Positions 1-10,494 of a stretch of DNA of 64,000 bases are shown piece after piece. How positions within the stretch are numbered: the first letter of the stretch is position 1; each line of letters begins with the position of its first letter. Under the pieces are notes generated by a model. The model worked only from the letters and a program-made list of their open reading frames with translations, made no database searches and had not been told where the DNA came from. The position numbers and the translations under genes were made by a program. The stretch comes from JAAFHB01 sp942493325. Its GTDB lineage: Bacteria; Bacteroidota; Bacteroidia; Bacteroidales; Prolixibacteraceae. The DNA lies in NCBI GenBank assembly GCA_942493325.1, contig OW818689.1, positions 4,154,001 through 4,218,000 of the forward strand, in the 5' to 3' direction.

Positions 1-2
1 TT

Positions 3-1058
3 ATTGCATTAGGAGACTTGCATTTTGACCGTTTAGAAGACCATGATTGGGACTATGTAATGACCAGACCGCAGGATTTTAGTCAGATTATGAATGAATA
101 TCCCCAGTACACATCGGTATACCTCGGCAAATTTCTTCAGTTGATCAAAAAACAAATTCACTCAATTGTTCCTCCTGTTCAGGCAGTTATTCAATTGGGA
201 GATCTGGTTGAAGGTGTGGCAGGTACAGCGACTTTATCAGATCAAATGAATCGTGGAGCAGTCGATCTCCTTCGTTCTATAGGTTTGCCCGCACCCTGGG
301 TACTGGTAAAGGGAAACCATGATGTGAGCAATAGTCCTGGGCAACCTGAGTCCTGGCAGAAAATTATCCGGCCATTTATAGAAGGTCAGGTTGGGAAAAA
401 GATCGGAAATGGGATGTACACGTATAAAATTTCGGAACAGGCAGAACTTTTTGTTCTTGACCAGTTTTTTAGCAATGACCAAAATGTTCCTGAAGATGAG
501 CTGGTCTCATTTTTAGAAGCCGGGTTTGCGAAATCAACAGCGGATTACAAATTTGTGCTGACACACCAGCCGGTGATTCCGGTCACCGAACGTTGCTGGC
601 ACCTGCTGAGCGGAATCCGGAGACCTGTTCAGGATACTACCCTTCGAACCAGGTTACTGAATTTGCTGGGAAAAAATAAAGCCATTGTTTTGTGTGCTCA
701 TCTCCACCAGTATTCGGTTCTGAGCCGTCATACCCCTTTTGGTCCTGTTGTTCAAATCATGATCAATAGTGTGAACAGAAGTTTGGATTCACCTTTGCCA
801 ACAAATACAGAGTCTGAGTATATGGGTGGTGAATGGGTCACTGCTCATCCCGACTGGCAACCTTTTAATCACAAATTACGGTTACGGATTCTTGAAGATG
901 AAAAAAAGCAGGTAAAAAGCTTCTATAAAGCCGATTTACCAGGCTACTGTGTTTTGTCGGTTTATCCTGAAGAAAAAAAAGTAATGATGGGTTATTTCAA
1001 CGGATTTTCGGTGAAACCTTTTCAAACGATCAATTTAACTGATTTGCAGCGATATTAA
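3..1058 (+). CDS. Calcineurin-like metallophosphoesterase (5' truncated)
   Basis: The reading frame is already open at the window edge, and the first visible codons read IALGDLHFD, the first metal-binding motif (GDxH) of calcineurin-like phosphoesterases. The TTG at 18 is therefore inside the gene and the true start lies outside the window. The other family motifs follow in order: QLGDLVEG, KGNHDVSN, a histidine in LTHQPV, and AHLH in place of the usual GHxH. The fold uses a dinuclear metal centre to hydrolyse phosphomono- or diesters; the substrate cannot be told from sequence. No signal peptide can be assessed. The stop is 10 bp before the GH92 gene, so the two are probably co-transcribed, which may hint at processing of a phosphorylated glycan (inference). 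Confidence 0.85.
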   Translation: MALGDLHFDRLEDHDWDYVMTRPQDFSQIMNEYPQYTSVYLGKFLQLIKKQIHSIVPPVQAVIQLGDLVEGVAGTATLSDQMNRGAVDLLRSIGLPAPWVLVKGNHDVSNSPGQPESWQKIIRPFIEGQVGKKIGNGMYTYKISEQAELFVLDQFFSNDQNVPEDELVSFLEAGFAKSTADYKFVLTHQPVIPVTERCWHLLSGIRRPVQDTTLRTRLLNLLGKNKAIVLCAHLHQYSVLSRHTPFGPVVQIMINSVNRSLDSPLPTNTESEYMGGEWVTAHPDWQPFNHKLRLRILEDEKKQVKSFYKADLPGYCVLSVYPEEKKVMMGYFNGFSVKPFQTINLTDLQRY

Positions 1059-1068
1059 TTATATAAAA

Positions 1069-3336
1069 ATGAGAATAATTTTGAAAACGAAGAGTTTAGT
1101 GATTGCATTATTACTGTTTAATACAGCTTATTCCGCAGTAAAACCTGAAAGAAAAGGACCGGTTGACTTTGTAAATCCGTATATTGGGAACATCAGCCAT
1201 TTGCTTGTGCCTACATTTCCTACCATCCACCTCCCGAACAGCTATTTAAGGGTATACCCCGAAAGAGAGGATTTTACAGGTGATTTACTGAAGGGTTTGC
1301 CGCTTGTAGTGACCAGTCACAGAGGAAGCTCCGCATTCAATCTGAGTACCTTCCAGGGTGATGAAAAAGAGATCAGACCGGTAATCTCATACACTTACGA
1401 TCAGGAAAAAATAACCCCGTACTCGTATTCCGTTTATTTGGATGAGCAACAGACTGAAGTTCAGTTTGCCGTATCTCACCAATCTGCGTTATATGAACTG
1501 AATTTTACGCGCAGCCAACCTGTCTATCTTGTGCTGAATTCGCGCAACGGAGCACTGAAATGGGATGGGAAAGCGGTTTCCGGATTTCAATCGATCCAAA
1601 ATAATACCCGCGTATTCCTTTACCTCGAGCCGGAGCAAACTCCTGAAGGCATTTCAGTCCTGAAAGAAAATAGTTTGATTAATGACACAGCAGCCAAAGG
1701 TAGAAATGCCTGTGTAGTGCTGAGGTTTAGCAAAGGAACCAAAACCATCCGCATGCGATACGGTATATCGTTTATTGACGAAGTGCAGGCAAAGAAAAAC
1801 CTGACCCGTGAAATACAAAACTTTGACTTGAAGATCCTAAGCGATATTGGTCGCCGGATTTGGAACAAATCTCTTGGTAAAATTGCCGTTACCGGAAACT
1901 CCGATGTTGATAAAACGATTTTCTATACTTCTTTTTACCGCACTTTCGAGCGGCCCGTATGTATTTCGGAAGACGGACGGTATTACAGCGCTTTCGATGG
2001 AAGTGTCCATCAGGACAATGGAGTTCCCTTTTTTACAGACGACTGGATCTGGGATGCTTACCGTGCTCACCATCCACTTCGTATTTTGATCGATCCAAAG
2101 AAAGAAGATAATATTCTTCATTCATTCGTGGAGATGGCCGGGCAAATGGAACATAACTGGATGCCCACTTTCCCCGAAATCACAGGCGACAGCCGCCGGA
2201 TGAATTCCAACCACGGAGTTGCTTCAGTTATTGATGCTTACCGGAAAGGATTGCGTGGTTTTGATCTGGAGAAAGCCTACCAGGCATGCAAAGGGGGAAT
2301 TACCGAAAAAACACTGGCGCCATGGTCGGGCAAACCTGCCGGGAAACTTGATCAGTTTTACAAGGAACATGGGTATATTCCTGCCTTAAAAAACGGGGAA
2401 GAAGAAACAATTGCTGAAGTGCATTCTTTCGAACGCCGCCAGCCTGTTGCCGTAACGCTCGGAACCTCTTATGATGAATGGTGCCTTTCGCAAATTGCCA
2501 AAGAATTGGGCAAAACAGATGATTACAACCATTTCCTTAAAAGCTCCTATAATTACCGTAACTTGTTTAATTCAAAAACCGGGTTTTTCCATCCCAAAGA
2601 CAGTGATGGTAAATTTATTGAACCGTTCGATTACGTATTTTCCGGAGGCATGGGAGCACGGGAATATTATGGCGAAAACAACGCGTGGATTTATCGCTGG
2701 GACGTTCAGCATAATGTGGCTGATTTAATCAGTCTGATGGGTGGAAATGAAAATTTCGTAAAAAATCTGGATGCCATGTTCACACAACCTTTGGGCAGGG
2801 GAAAATATAGTTTCTTTGCCCAGCTTCCCGATCACACGGGCAATGTGGGCCAGTTTTCGATGGCCAATGAACCCTCGTTGCACATTCCGTATTTGTACAA
2901 TTATGCGGGGCAACCGTGGAAAACACAAAAGCGTATCCGCACCTTGCTTAACCAATGGTTCAGAAATGATCTCATGGGTGTTCCCGGCGATGAAGACGGG
3001 GGTGGAATGACCTCCTTTGTCGTCTTTTCGTACATGGGATTTTATCCTGTGACACCTGGTATGCCCATTTATAATATTGGAAGTCCGGTGCTTAACCATA
3101 TCAGAATTTCACTCGATAATGGCAATTTTTTCGAGCTTGACGCCATCAATAATTCTGCTGAGAATAAATACATTCAATCGGCCACGCTGAACGGAAAACC
3201 CTGGAACAAACCCTGGTTCAGCCATGCTGACCTGATTTCGGGCGGTAAACTGGTACTTCAGATGGGACCAAAGGCTAACCGTGAATGGGGGAGTATGGTG
3301 AATGATGCACCGCCTTCATCTGAAAAAGTAAATTAA
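1069..3336 (+). CDS. GH92 family alpha-mannosidase-like glycosidase, secreted
   Basis: A 755-residue protein with a hydrophobic N-terminal signal (about residues 1-22). The mature part begins with VDFVNPYIGN, the usual opening of GH92 enzymes, which are calcium-dependent exo-acting alpha-mannosidases that invert configuration. The C-terminal half carries GDEDGGGMTSF (residues 640-650) and GFYPVTPGMPIYNIGSP, which match the GH92 signature. D641 and D643 fall where the family has its catalytic-base aspartates. The family usually has GNEDxGQMSAW here, so this is a divergent member and linkage specificity is uncertain. Length is normal for the family. It probably acts in the periplasm on mannose-containing glycans. 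No SusC/SusD pair is visible, so this is not a classical polysaccharide utilisation locus. Confidence 0.85.
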   Translation: MRIILKTKSLVIALLLFNTAYSAVKPERKGPVDFVNPYIGNISHLLVPTFPTIHLPNSYLRVYPEREDFTGDLLKGLPLVVTSHRGSSAFNLSTFQGDEKEIRPVISYTYDQEKITPYSYSVYLDEQQTEVQFAVSHQSALYELNFTRSQPVYLVLNSRNGALKWDGKAVSGFQSIQNNTRVFLYLEPEQTPEGISVLKENSLINDTAAKGRNACVVLRFSKGTKTIRMRYGISFIDEVQAKKNLTREIQNFDLKILSDIGRRIWNKSLGKIAVTGNSDVDKTIFYTSFYRTFERPVCISEDGRYYSAFDGSVHQDNGVPFFTDDWIWDAYRAHHPLRILIDPKKEDNILHSFVEMAGQMEHNWMPTFPEITGDSRRMNSNHGVASVIDAYRKGLRGFDLEKAYQACKGGITEKTLAPWSGKPAGKLDQFYKEHGYIPALKNGEEETIAEVHSFERRQPVAVTLGTSYDEWCLSQIAKELGKTDDYNHFLKSSYNYRNLFNSKTGFFHPKDSDGKFIEPFDYVFSGGMGAREYYGENNAWIYRWDVQHNVADLISLMGGNENFVKNLDAMFTQPLGRGKYSFFAQLPDHTGNVGQFSMANEPSLHIPYLYNYAGQPWKTQKRIRTLLNQWFRNDLMGVPGDEDGGGMTSFVVFSYMGFYPVTPGMPIYNIGSPVLNHIRISLDNGNFFELDAINNSAENKYIQSATLNGKPWNKPWFSHADLISGGKLVLQMGPKANREWGSMVNDAPPSSEKVN

Positions 3337-3370
3337 ACCGGATGCTGTGACCTAAAATATGGAAGAAATG

Positions 3371-3421
3371 AAACCCTCATTTCTCAACCGGTGGAAACGC
3401 CGGGTGGGAGATGAGGGTTTT
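3371..3421 (+). terminator. Candidate terminator after the GH92 gene
   Basis: AAACCCTCAT at 3371-3380 pairs perfectly with ATGAGGGTTT at 3411-3420. A further CCGG/CCGG pairing lies inside the loop, and a short T run follows. It begins 34 bp after the GH92 stop codon. The rest of the 3337-3900 gap shows no convincing gene. Confidence 0.5.
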
Positions 3422-3900
3422 ATCGGTTAACAGGTTTCAAATTAATAGTTGAATAATGAAAGTCGAAACTTTTAACGTGCTTTTCATAAGATTTGGTTTT
3501 TGAGTACCGTAACCGGGTTAATCAACAGGCTATTTCCCGATCAGCGAAAATCTTTTACAGGTCAGTATACAGTAATTTTTCCATTCAGAATTTGGCTCAT
3601 TCAAATCAATATACGAGTACAACCTGTTTTTTAATCATGACATAAATATGATGAAAAGATTAATTAATCGAAACAACATTAAGAATGGAAATCAAAATTT
3701 TCTCCGGTCTTTTTTTATCAATGTGTTGAATTTCCTTCAGATTACTTAGATTTACAGCTACTAACCTGGACTATTTATTCGTGAAATGGTAATTTGCCAC
3801 AAAAATTGGTAAGTATAAAATTAATTTTCTTTGTGTTGAATTTTCAATTGATTTTCAATGAGATCATAGGAAATCAATTTTATTGACTCAGTTATTTTCC

Positions 3901-6900
3901 ATGAAAAAAAAAGACAGCAGCCCGACAGAAACCGAATCAACGAGTCATAATACTGAAGAGCGATTAAACGCAAATCAAATTGATAAGAGTCAACCTGATT
4001 CCGAAAGGGAAGTAAAAAGACAGCTGTACGAATTAGAGATGCAGCTGAAAAATCTTGAAATTAAGAATAAGGAATTGCATAAGAGTGAAGCCAGGTACAA
4101 AACAATGATCGCAGCAATAGGAGATGTCATTTGTATCATAGGCACAGACTCCTTTATAAAATATACGAGTCCAAATGTTGAAAAATATTTTGGATGGCAA
4201 CCTGTTGAACTGGTTGGAACTATGGACATCTGGAACCTGGTTTACTCTGAAGACCTGGATGGGTTACAAACAGAGTTTAATACATTACTCTTAAATGCCA
4301 GTGAATCTTGCACATCAGAGGTCAGGTTAAAATGCAAATCAGGCAGTTATAATTGGGTGCGACTTACAGGTGTGAACCGGGTTACAGATGCCAATATTGC
4401 GGGAATCCTCGTGAATTTTCATGACATCAGCGGGCGCAGGAAAGCCGAGGAGGAGGTACGGGTACAAAAGCATTTCTTCGAACAGGTCTTTTCACAGTCA
4501 TCATTAAGTACCCAAATATTGGATAAGGAGGGCTGGTGTGAGAAAATTAACCCAAAGTTGAGTGAAATATTCGGTGTAAAACCGGTTGATATCCAGGGAA
4601 AAGTTTATAATATCTTCCGGGACGAATCTATCCGTCGTGGAGGAATATTGGCCCACCTTGACAAAGTGTTCAGTGAAGGCAAAACCGCAGAATGGGAAAA
4701 CCATTTCGATATAGGTCTTTCGTCCGAATCCCAGAATATCAAAGTAATTGATAAGAAAAAAGCGTGGTTTCACAATTGGGCCTACCCGATTTTTGACGAT
4801 AAGGGCAGTATTAAACATGTTATTATCCAACACGTTGATATTACTAATAGTAAATTGGCTGACGAAAAGCTGCGAACCTCTGAGACACGATATCGGCGGC
4901 TTTTCGAATCTGCAAAAGATGGGATTTTAATTCTTGATGCCGATACCGGGCTGATCGTTGATGCAAATCCATTTTTAATTGAATTGCTGGGATACAGTTT
5001 CGATGAATTGGCTGGGACAAAGCTATGGGAAAATCCGCCTTTTAAAAATATTGCTGATTCGAAACGTGCTTTTATTGATTTTCAGGCGAAGGAATATAAT
5101 CGTTTGGATGATATCCGACTGGAATCAAAAAGCGGGGAAAGAATAAGTGTGGAACTTGTGAGTAATGTTTATCTTGTCGAATCCACAAAGGTTATTCAAT
5201 GCAATATCCGTGATATTACTGAGAGAAAGAGAGCAGAAGAGGCGATCCAACAGGTAAATAATGAATTGAAAAACCTACATGACAATCTTGATGAAGCTAT
5301 ATTTTCGTTCGATTTTGTTCATAAAAAGCTGCTGAGAGTATCGGCTGCTCACCAGTCAATTTTTGGATTTCCCCCTTCTGAGTTTTACAAAAATCCATTC
5401 CTGTGGTACGAAATGACTATCCCCGAAGATAAGCCGATTGTCGATGCAGGTTATGCCAATTTACTCCTGGGTAAAAATCATCAGCATCAGGTCCGGATTA
5501 TTCGTCGCGATGGACAGCAGCGCTGGATTGAAACCCGAATGAGACCGACTCTTGACATAAGCGGCAACCTGATCCTAATTGATGGTATTACTTCAGATAT
5601 TACTGTACGCAAGGGGGCTGAAAATGCACTGCGGAATAGTGAACTGCGTTTGCGCACGCTTGTACAAACAATTCCTGATCTGATCTGGCTGAAAGATCCG
5701 GATGGTGTTTACCTGTTCTGCAATACCATGTTTGAACGGTTTTTCGGTATGAGTGAAGCTGAAATTGTTGGAAAGACAGATTATGATTTTGTAAGCCGGG
5801 AACTTGCCGATTTCTTCAGGAAAAACGATAATGAAGTGATGGTCCTGGGAAAGTCAACCAGCAATGAAGAATGGATTACTTTCGCAGACGACAGTCATCG
5901 GGCCTTACTTGATACCACAAAAACACCATTGGTGGATGCGGCCGGAAAGATCACCGGAGTGCTCGGAATTGGTCACGATATCACCAAACGTTATGAAGCT
6001 GCACAGGCTTTGAAAGAGAGTAAGGAACGTTTTCGGTTGCTGCTGAATAATATTGATGAGATTATTTATTCGATGAAAATTGAGGATAATCTTATGAATC
6101 AAGCTGTTGAATTTGTCAGCAATCGTTCGGAACATATATTGGGATATACGCCCGCCGAATTTATGGCCGATTCTTCACTCTGGTTCAGAATTATTCATCC
6201 CGATGACTTGAAATCGGTGGCTGATGTTACAAATCTTTCTTTTGAGTCAAAACAGGTACGGCCAAGGATCTATAGAATGATGCATAAATTAACCCGGAAA
6301 TATGTTTGGATAGAGGACCGACCCCAGTTTTTATTTGATAAAGAGGGGAAAATTATCGGGATTTTCGGGAGTGCACATGACATTACCCAGCGTAAAACTG
6401 CTGAGGAAGCGCTTAAAAAAAGTGAAATTCGTTTCAGAAGCTATTTCGAATTGCCAATAGCCGGTATTGCTATTACAGGTGTGAGTACGGCATGGATTGA
6501 TGCAAATGATCATTTGTGCCAGATGCTGGGATATTCAAGAGCAGAATTACTCCGGACCACCTGGACCGATTTAACCCATCCGGATGACCTGCAGGATGAC
6601 CGGAACCATTATTTACAGATACTGAAAGGCGAAATTGACGGATATTCAATCGATAAACGATTTATCTGCAAAAATGGAGCGAGTCTCTGGACAAGCATAT
6701 CAGTCAGGAGTGTGAGAAAGGAGAATGCGGAAGTGGATTATTTCATTGCCTTAGTGCTCGATATCTCCCAACGTAAACAATCAGAAGCAGCATTAAAAGA
6801 GAGCGAGGAACGGTATCGAAGTATTTTTGATAATGTTTCAATTGGCATTTACCGCACACTTCCTACCGGACAAATTCTGTTGGCCAATCCGGCGTTGGTT

Positions 6901-8271
6901 CAAATGCTTGGATACGAACACTTTGAAGAACTGGCCGGGCGAAATTTAGAAGATGACGGCTTTAATCCTGAATATCAACGCTCTGAATTTCGCCGGCGGA
7001 TAGAAAGAGAAGGAAACCTTACAGATATCGAGTTAGCCTGGAAACGTAGGGATCAATCCACGATTTATGTCCGGGAAAGCGCAAAGGTTTATCGTGATGA
7101 TGAGGGACAGGTATTATACTATGAGGGGATCGTTGAGGATATCACAAAACGAAAACAAAATGAGCGGGAAATAAAATTATTGGCTTATTCACTCGAAAGT
7201 ATTAATGAATGTGTTTCGATAACCGATAAAAATGGCTTGATCATCTTTACAAACGAATCACTGCTTCAGACATTTGGCTATATCAGGGAGGAGTTAATCG
7301 GTAAACATATTAGCATTTTGCAACCAGCCGAAATTGCACACGTACAATTGAAGAAGATTCTTCAGTTAATGGGTGACGAAGGCTGGAGAGGTGAAATCAT
7401 GAATAAAAAGAAAGATGGTACTGTTTTTCCTATTTTACTCTCGACCTCATTAATCAGGGATGATAAAGACAGGCCTTTTGCGCTGGTTGGGGTGGCACGC
7501 GATATCACAGAATTTAAAAGAAACAGGGAGGAATTGATCGCTGCAAAAGTTAAGGCTGAGGAGAATAACCGGTTGAAATCTGCCTTCCTTAATAATATGA
7601 GCCACGAAATCAGAACGCCTATGAATGCCATAATTGGCTTCTCTGATTTAATGCTTGATGCAGGAGAAGATGAACGGATACTCTATGCCGGGATAGTCCA
7701 GAAAAGTTCAAAACAATTGCTGATGCTTATCGATGATGTGATTCATTTATCCCGGTTGCAAAGCGAGAGACTACCGCTAAATATTGTCGAATTTAAACCT
7801 TCAGATATTGTAACTGATATTTATCAGATGTTTAATCTGCCCGATTTCAAAAAAGGGATCGATTTGCTGATCAATATTCCTCAACAGTACAAAGACCTGA
7901 CTATTCGCTCCGATGCCGATAAAATACGACAGGTTATTACCAATCTTACATCCAATGCGCTGAGATATACCTTGAAAGGCAGTGTGGAGCTTGGTCTTGA
8001 ACTCAATAACGGGGATGTTGAATTCTACGTAAAAGATACCGGTATCGGTATTCCTGATACTGAAGTGCATCAAATTTTTGAGTCCTTTTACCGGGGAAAA
8101 GAGGCTATATCGTTTGCGATCGGAGGAACCGGGTTGGGACTGAATATTGCTAAAATGCTGGTGGAATTGTTGGGTGGAAATATTGGCGTTAATTCAGTGT
8201 ATGAAAAAGGTTCCCGCTTTTATTTCAATGTTCCAACTATTAAAAAAGATGAAGAAAACTTATTGAATTAA
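3901..8271 (+). CDS. Multi-PAS sensor histidine kinase (about nine PAS domains)
   Basis: A large protein of about 1456 residues without any transmembrane segment or signal peptide, so it should sense in the cytoplasm. About nine PAS/PAC units follow one another at 115-130 residue spacing, each opening with a motif such as RYKTMIAAIGDVICII or ERYRSIFDNVSIGIYR and closing with a GxxxDIT/RK(R/Q)xE linker helix. A HisKA domain follows with MSHEIRTPMNAIIGF; the phospho-acceptor is H1235 counted from the ATG at 3901. The HATPase domain shows an N box (NLTSNALRYT), DTGIGIP and GGTGLGLNIAKML. There is no receiver or output domain, and no response regulator gene is adjacent. An in-frame TTG at 3883 would add six residues; the ATG is preferred although neither has a good ribosome site. 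Confidence 0.9.
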   Translation: MKKKDSSPTETESTSHNTEERLNANQIDKSQPDSEREVKRQLYELEMQLKNLEIKNKELHKSEARYKTMIAAIGDVICIIGTDSFIKYTSPNVEKYFGWQPVELVGTMDIWNLVYSEDLDGLQTEFNTLLLNASESCTSEVRLKCKSGSYNWVRLTGVNRVTDANIAGILVNFHDISGRRKAEEEVRVQKHFFEQVFSQSSLSTQILDKEGWCEKINPKLSEIFGVKPVDIQGKVYNIFRDESIRRGGILAHLDKVFSEGKTAEWENHFDIGLSSESQNIKVIDKKKAWFHNWAYPIFDDKGSIKHVIIQHVDITNSKLADEKLRTSETRYRRLFESAKDGILILDADTGLIVDANPFLIELLGYSFDELAGTKLWENPPFKNIADSKRAFIDFQAKEYNRLDDIRLESKSGERISVELVSNVYLVESTKVIQCNIRDITERKRAEEAIQQVNNELKNLHDNLDEAIFSFDFVHKKLLRVSAAHQSIFGFPPSEFYKNPFLWYEMTIPEDKPIVDAGYANLLLGKNHQHQVRIIRRDGQQRWIETRMRPTLDISGNLILIDGITSDITVRKGAENALRNSELRLRTLVQTIPDLIWLKDPDGVYLFCNTMFERFFGMSEAEIVGKTDYDFVSRELADFFRKNDNEVMVLGKSTSNEEWITFADDSHRALLDTTKTPLVDAAGKITGVLGIGHDITKRYEAAQALKESKERFRLLLNNIDEIIYSMKIEDNLMNQAVEFVSNRSEHILGYTPAEFMADSSLWFRIIHPDDLKSVADVTNLSFESKQVRPRIYRMMHKLTRKYVWIEDRPQFLFDKEGKIIGIFGSAHDITQRKTAEEALKKSEIRFRSYFELPIAGIAITGVSTAWIDANDHLCQMLGYSRAELLRTTWTDLTHPDDLQDDRNHYLQILKGEIDGYSIDKRFICKNGASLWTSISVRSVRKENAEVDYFIALVLDISQRKQSEAALKESEERYRSIFDNVSIGIYRTLPTGQILLANPALVQMLGYEHFEELAGRNLEDDGFNPEYQRSEFRRRIEREGNLTDIELAWKRRDQSTIYVRESAKVYRDDEGQVLYYEGIVEDITKRKQNEREIKLLAYSLESINECVSITDKNGLIIFTNESLLQTFGYIREELIGKHISILQPAEIAHVQLKKILQLMGDEGWRGEIMNKKKDGTVFPILLSTSLIRDDKDRPFALVGVARDITEFKRNREELIAAKVKAEENNRLKSAFLNNMSHEIRTPMNAIIGFSDLMLDAGEDERILYAGIVQKSSKQLLMLIDDVIHLSRLQSERLPLNIVEFKPSDIVTDIYQMFNLPDFKKGIDLLINIPQQYKDLTIRSDADKIRQVITNLTSNALRYTLKGSVELGLELNNGDVEFYVKDTGIGIPDTEVHQIFESFYRGKEAISFAIGGTGLGLNIAKMLVELLGGNIGVNSVYEKGSRFYFNVPTIKKDEENLLN

Positions 8272-8328
8272 GTATAAGAATCAATATATTTCGACTTTCT
8301 GAATTATCATCAACAATTATTTTTCTTT

Positions 8329-10494
8329 ATGAAGAAGACCCTCCTTTTTATTTTGTCATTGTATATTGGTATCCAGGTTTTTGCGCAGCCACAACGAAGT
8401 GCTGAGGGTGGGAACCAGATTGTTATCGAAACGAAACATTCGGCCCTGGTTTATTCAGTGGGCAGGAATAAAAAGCTGAGCCAGGTTTATCTTGGTGAGA
8501 AACTGAACAATCCCGCGGAATACCGAAATCAGCGGAATACCCATGAGGCATATATTCCATCAGGAACCGATAACCTGTTTGAACCTGCCATCAGTATGCT
8601 TCACAATGACGGAAATCCTTCACTTGAACTGGTATTTGCCGATCAGAGTACGGTTAAGGAGGGCAACCTGACGACCACAATCGTCACACTTAAAGATTCT
8701 GTATATCCCGTTACAGTAAAACTGATGTTCACCGCGTATTTTGAAGAAGACGTCGTAAAGACATGGACCGAAATCTCTCACCAGGAGAAGAAATCCGTAG
8801 TGCTGAGCAATTTTGCTTCAGCGATGATTCACCTGGATGCCGATCATTACTGGCTCACTCAGTTTCACGGCGATTGGGCTAAGGAGATGAGGATGGAAGA
8901 AAATGAACTCACAAGCGGAATTAAAACGATTGACAGCAAACTTGGAACACGCGCAAATATTTTTCAAACCCCTGTTTTTTTCCTGGCAAAAAATAAACCG
9001 GCTGATGAAAATTCAGGCGACGTACTGGCAGGAACACTTGGCTGGACCGGTAGTTTCCGGCTTCTTTTTGAAATTGACAATTTAAATTCACTTAGGATTT
9101 TACCCGGGATTAATCCATTTGCCTCGGAATATCACCTGAAACCAAATGAAAACTTTGTCACTCCTGAGTTTATCTTCACGTTCAGCACGCATGGAAAAGG
9201 TCTTGCAAGTCGCAATTTTCACCAATGGGCAAGGAATTACGGGGTAATGGACGGCCACAAAAGCCGTCTCACTCTCCTGAACAATTGGGAAGCCACCTAT
9301 TTTGATTTTGATGAGAAAAAGCTCACTGAACTTTTTGGAGGTGCCAAAGAATTGGGTGTCGACCTGTTCCTGCTCGATGATGGCTGGTTTGGAAACAAAT
9401 ATCCGCGGAGCAATGATCGTGCAGGTTTGGGCGACTGGCAGGAAACATCGGCTAAATTACCTCACGGATTGGGTTACCTGGTGCAACAGGCAGAGGCCAA
9501 AGGGGTTAAATTCGGTATATGGATTGAGCCCGAAATGGTAAATCCGAAAAGCGAATTGTACGAAAAGCATCCCGACTGGATCCTCAAGCTTCCCAATCGT
9601 GCTGAAAATTATTACAGGAACCAGCTGGTTCTCGATTTAACCAATCCAAAGGTACAGGATTTCGTATATGATGTGGTTGATGAAATGATGGTTAAAAATC
9701 CGAATATCGGCTTTATCAAGTGGGATTGCAACCGGATGATGACCAATACTTACTCTCCATGGCTGAAAGACAGGCAATCACACGTTCAGATTGAATACGT
9801 CCGAAGTTTTTATCGTGTTATGGATCGCCTGAGGGCAAAATACCCCCATCTTCCCATTATGCTGTGTTCGGGTGGCGGAGGTCGTACTGATTACGGAGCG
9901 CTTAAATATTTTACGGAATTCTGGCCAAGCGACAATACCGATGCGGCAGAGCGGGTATTTATTCAGTGGGGTTATTCGTATTTCTTTCCTTCAATTACTT
10001 CGTGTAATCACATTACCACGATGGGTAAACAATCGCTGAAGTATAAGACCGATGTGGCCATGATGGGAAAATTGGGATACGATATCCGGGTTAACGAAAT
10101 GAGTGCCGAAGAGTTGGCTTTCAGTAAGATGGCGGTACAAAACTATAACAGGCTAAAAGAGTTGATCTGGAGCGGAGATTTATTCCGGCTTATCTCACCT
10201 TATGAGGAAGAACGGGCTGTTTTGATGTATGCAAGTCAGGATAAATCAAAAGCGGTGCTTTTCTCGTATACCCTTCATCCGCGCTTCTCCACGAAGTTTA
10301 GCCCGGTTCGTCTGTCAGGTCTGGATGCCGGTAAGCAATACAAGCTGGTTGAAATTAACCGGATGCCAGGGAGTAGAAGTTCCTTCTCATCCGAGGGGAA
10401 AACTTTCTCAGGCGATTACCTGATGAAAATCGGGTTGACTTTGCCAAACAACAATGAGCTCACCAGTTCGGTGATCGAAATTTCGGCGATTTAA
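8329..10494 (+). CDS. GH36 alpha-galactosidase, secreted
   Basis: A 721-residue protein with a clean signal peptide (MKKTLLFILSLYIGIQVFAQ). It has the bacterial GH36 architecture: an N-terminal beta-sandwich, a TIM barrel from about residue 310, and a C-terminal beta domain. Catalytic motifs are clear: LFLLDDGWFG, GIWIEPEMVNP, FIKWDCNR with the nucleophile D466, and WPSDNTDA with the acid/base D535. The family is retaining and removes terminal alpha-1,6-galactose from melibiose, raffinose or galactomannan. It starts 57 bp after the kinase gene, so the kinase may share its transcript. Length is typical. It is the second glycosidase of this segment, but no importer or SusCD pair accompanies it. 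Confidence 0.93.
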   Translation: MKKTLLFILSLYIGIQVFAQPQRSAEGGNQIVIETKHSALVYSVGRNKKLSQVYLGEKLNNPAEYRNQRNTHEAYIPSGTDNLFEPAISMLHNDGNPSLELVFADQSTVKEGNLTTTIVTLKDSVYPVTVKLMFTAYFEEDVVKTWTEISHQEKKSVVLSNFASAMIHLDADHYWLTQFHGDWAKEMRMEENELTSGIKTIDSKLGTRANIFQTPVFFLAKNKPADENSGDVLAGTLGWTGSFRLLFEIDNLNSLRILPGINPFASEYHLKPNENFVTPEFIFTFSTHGKGLASRNFHQWARNYGVMDGHKSRLTLLNNWEATYFDFDEKKLTELFGGAKELGVDLFLLDDGWFGNKYPRSNDRAGLGDWQETSAKLPHGLGYLVQQAEAKGVKFGIWIEPEMVNPKSELYEKHPDWILKLPNRAENYYRNQLVLDLTNPKVQDFVYDVVDEMMVKNPNIGFIKWDCNRMMTNTYSPWLKDRQSHVQIEYVRSFYRVMDRLRAKYPHLPIMLCSGGGGRTDYGALKYFTEFWPSDNTDAAERVFIQWGYSYFFPSITSCNHITTMGKQSLKYKTDVAMMGKLGYDIRVNEMSAEELAFSKMAVQNYNRLKELIWSGDLFRLISPYEEERAVLMYASQDKSKAVLFSYTLHPRFSTKFSPVRLSGLDAGKQYKLVEINRMPGSRSSFSSEGKTFSGDYLMKIGLTLPNNNELTSSVIEISAI

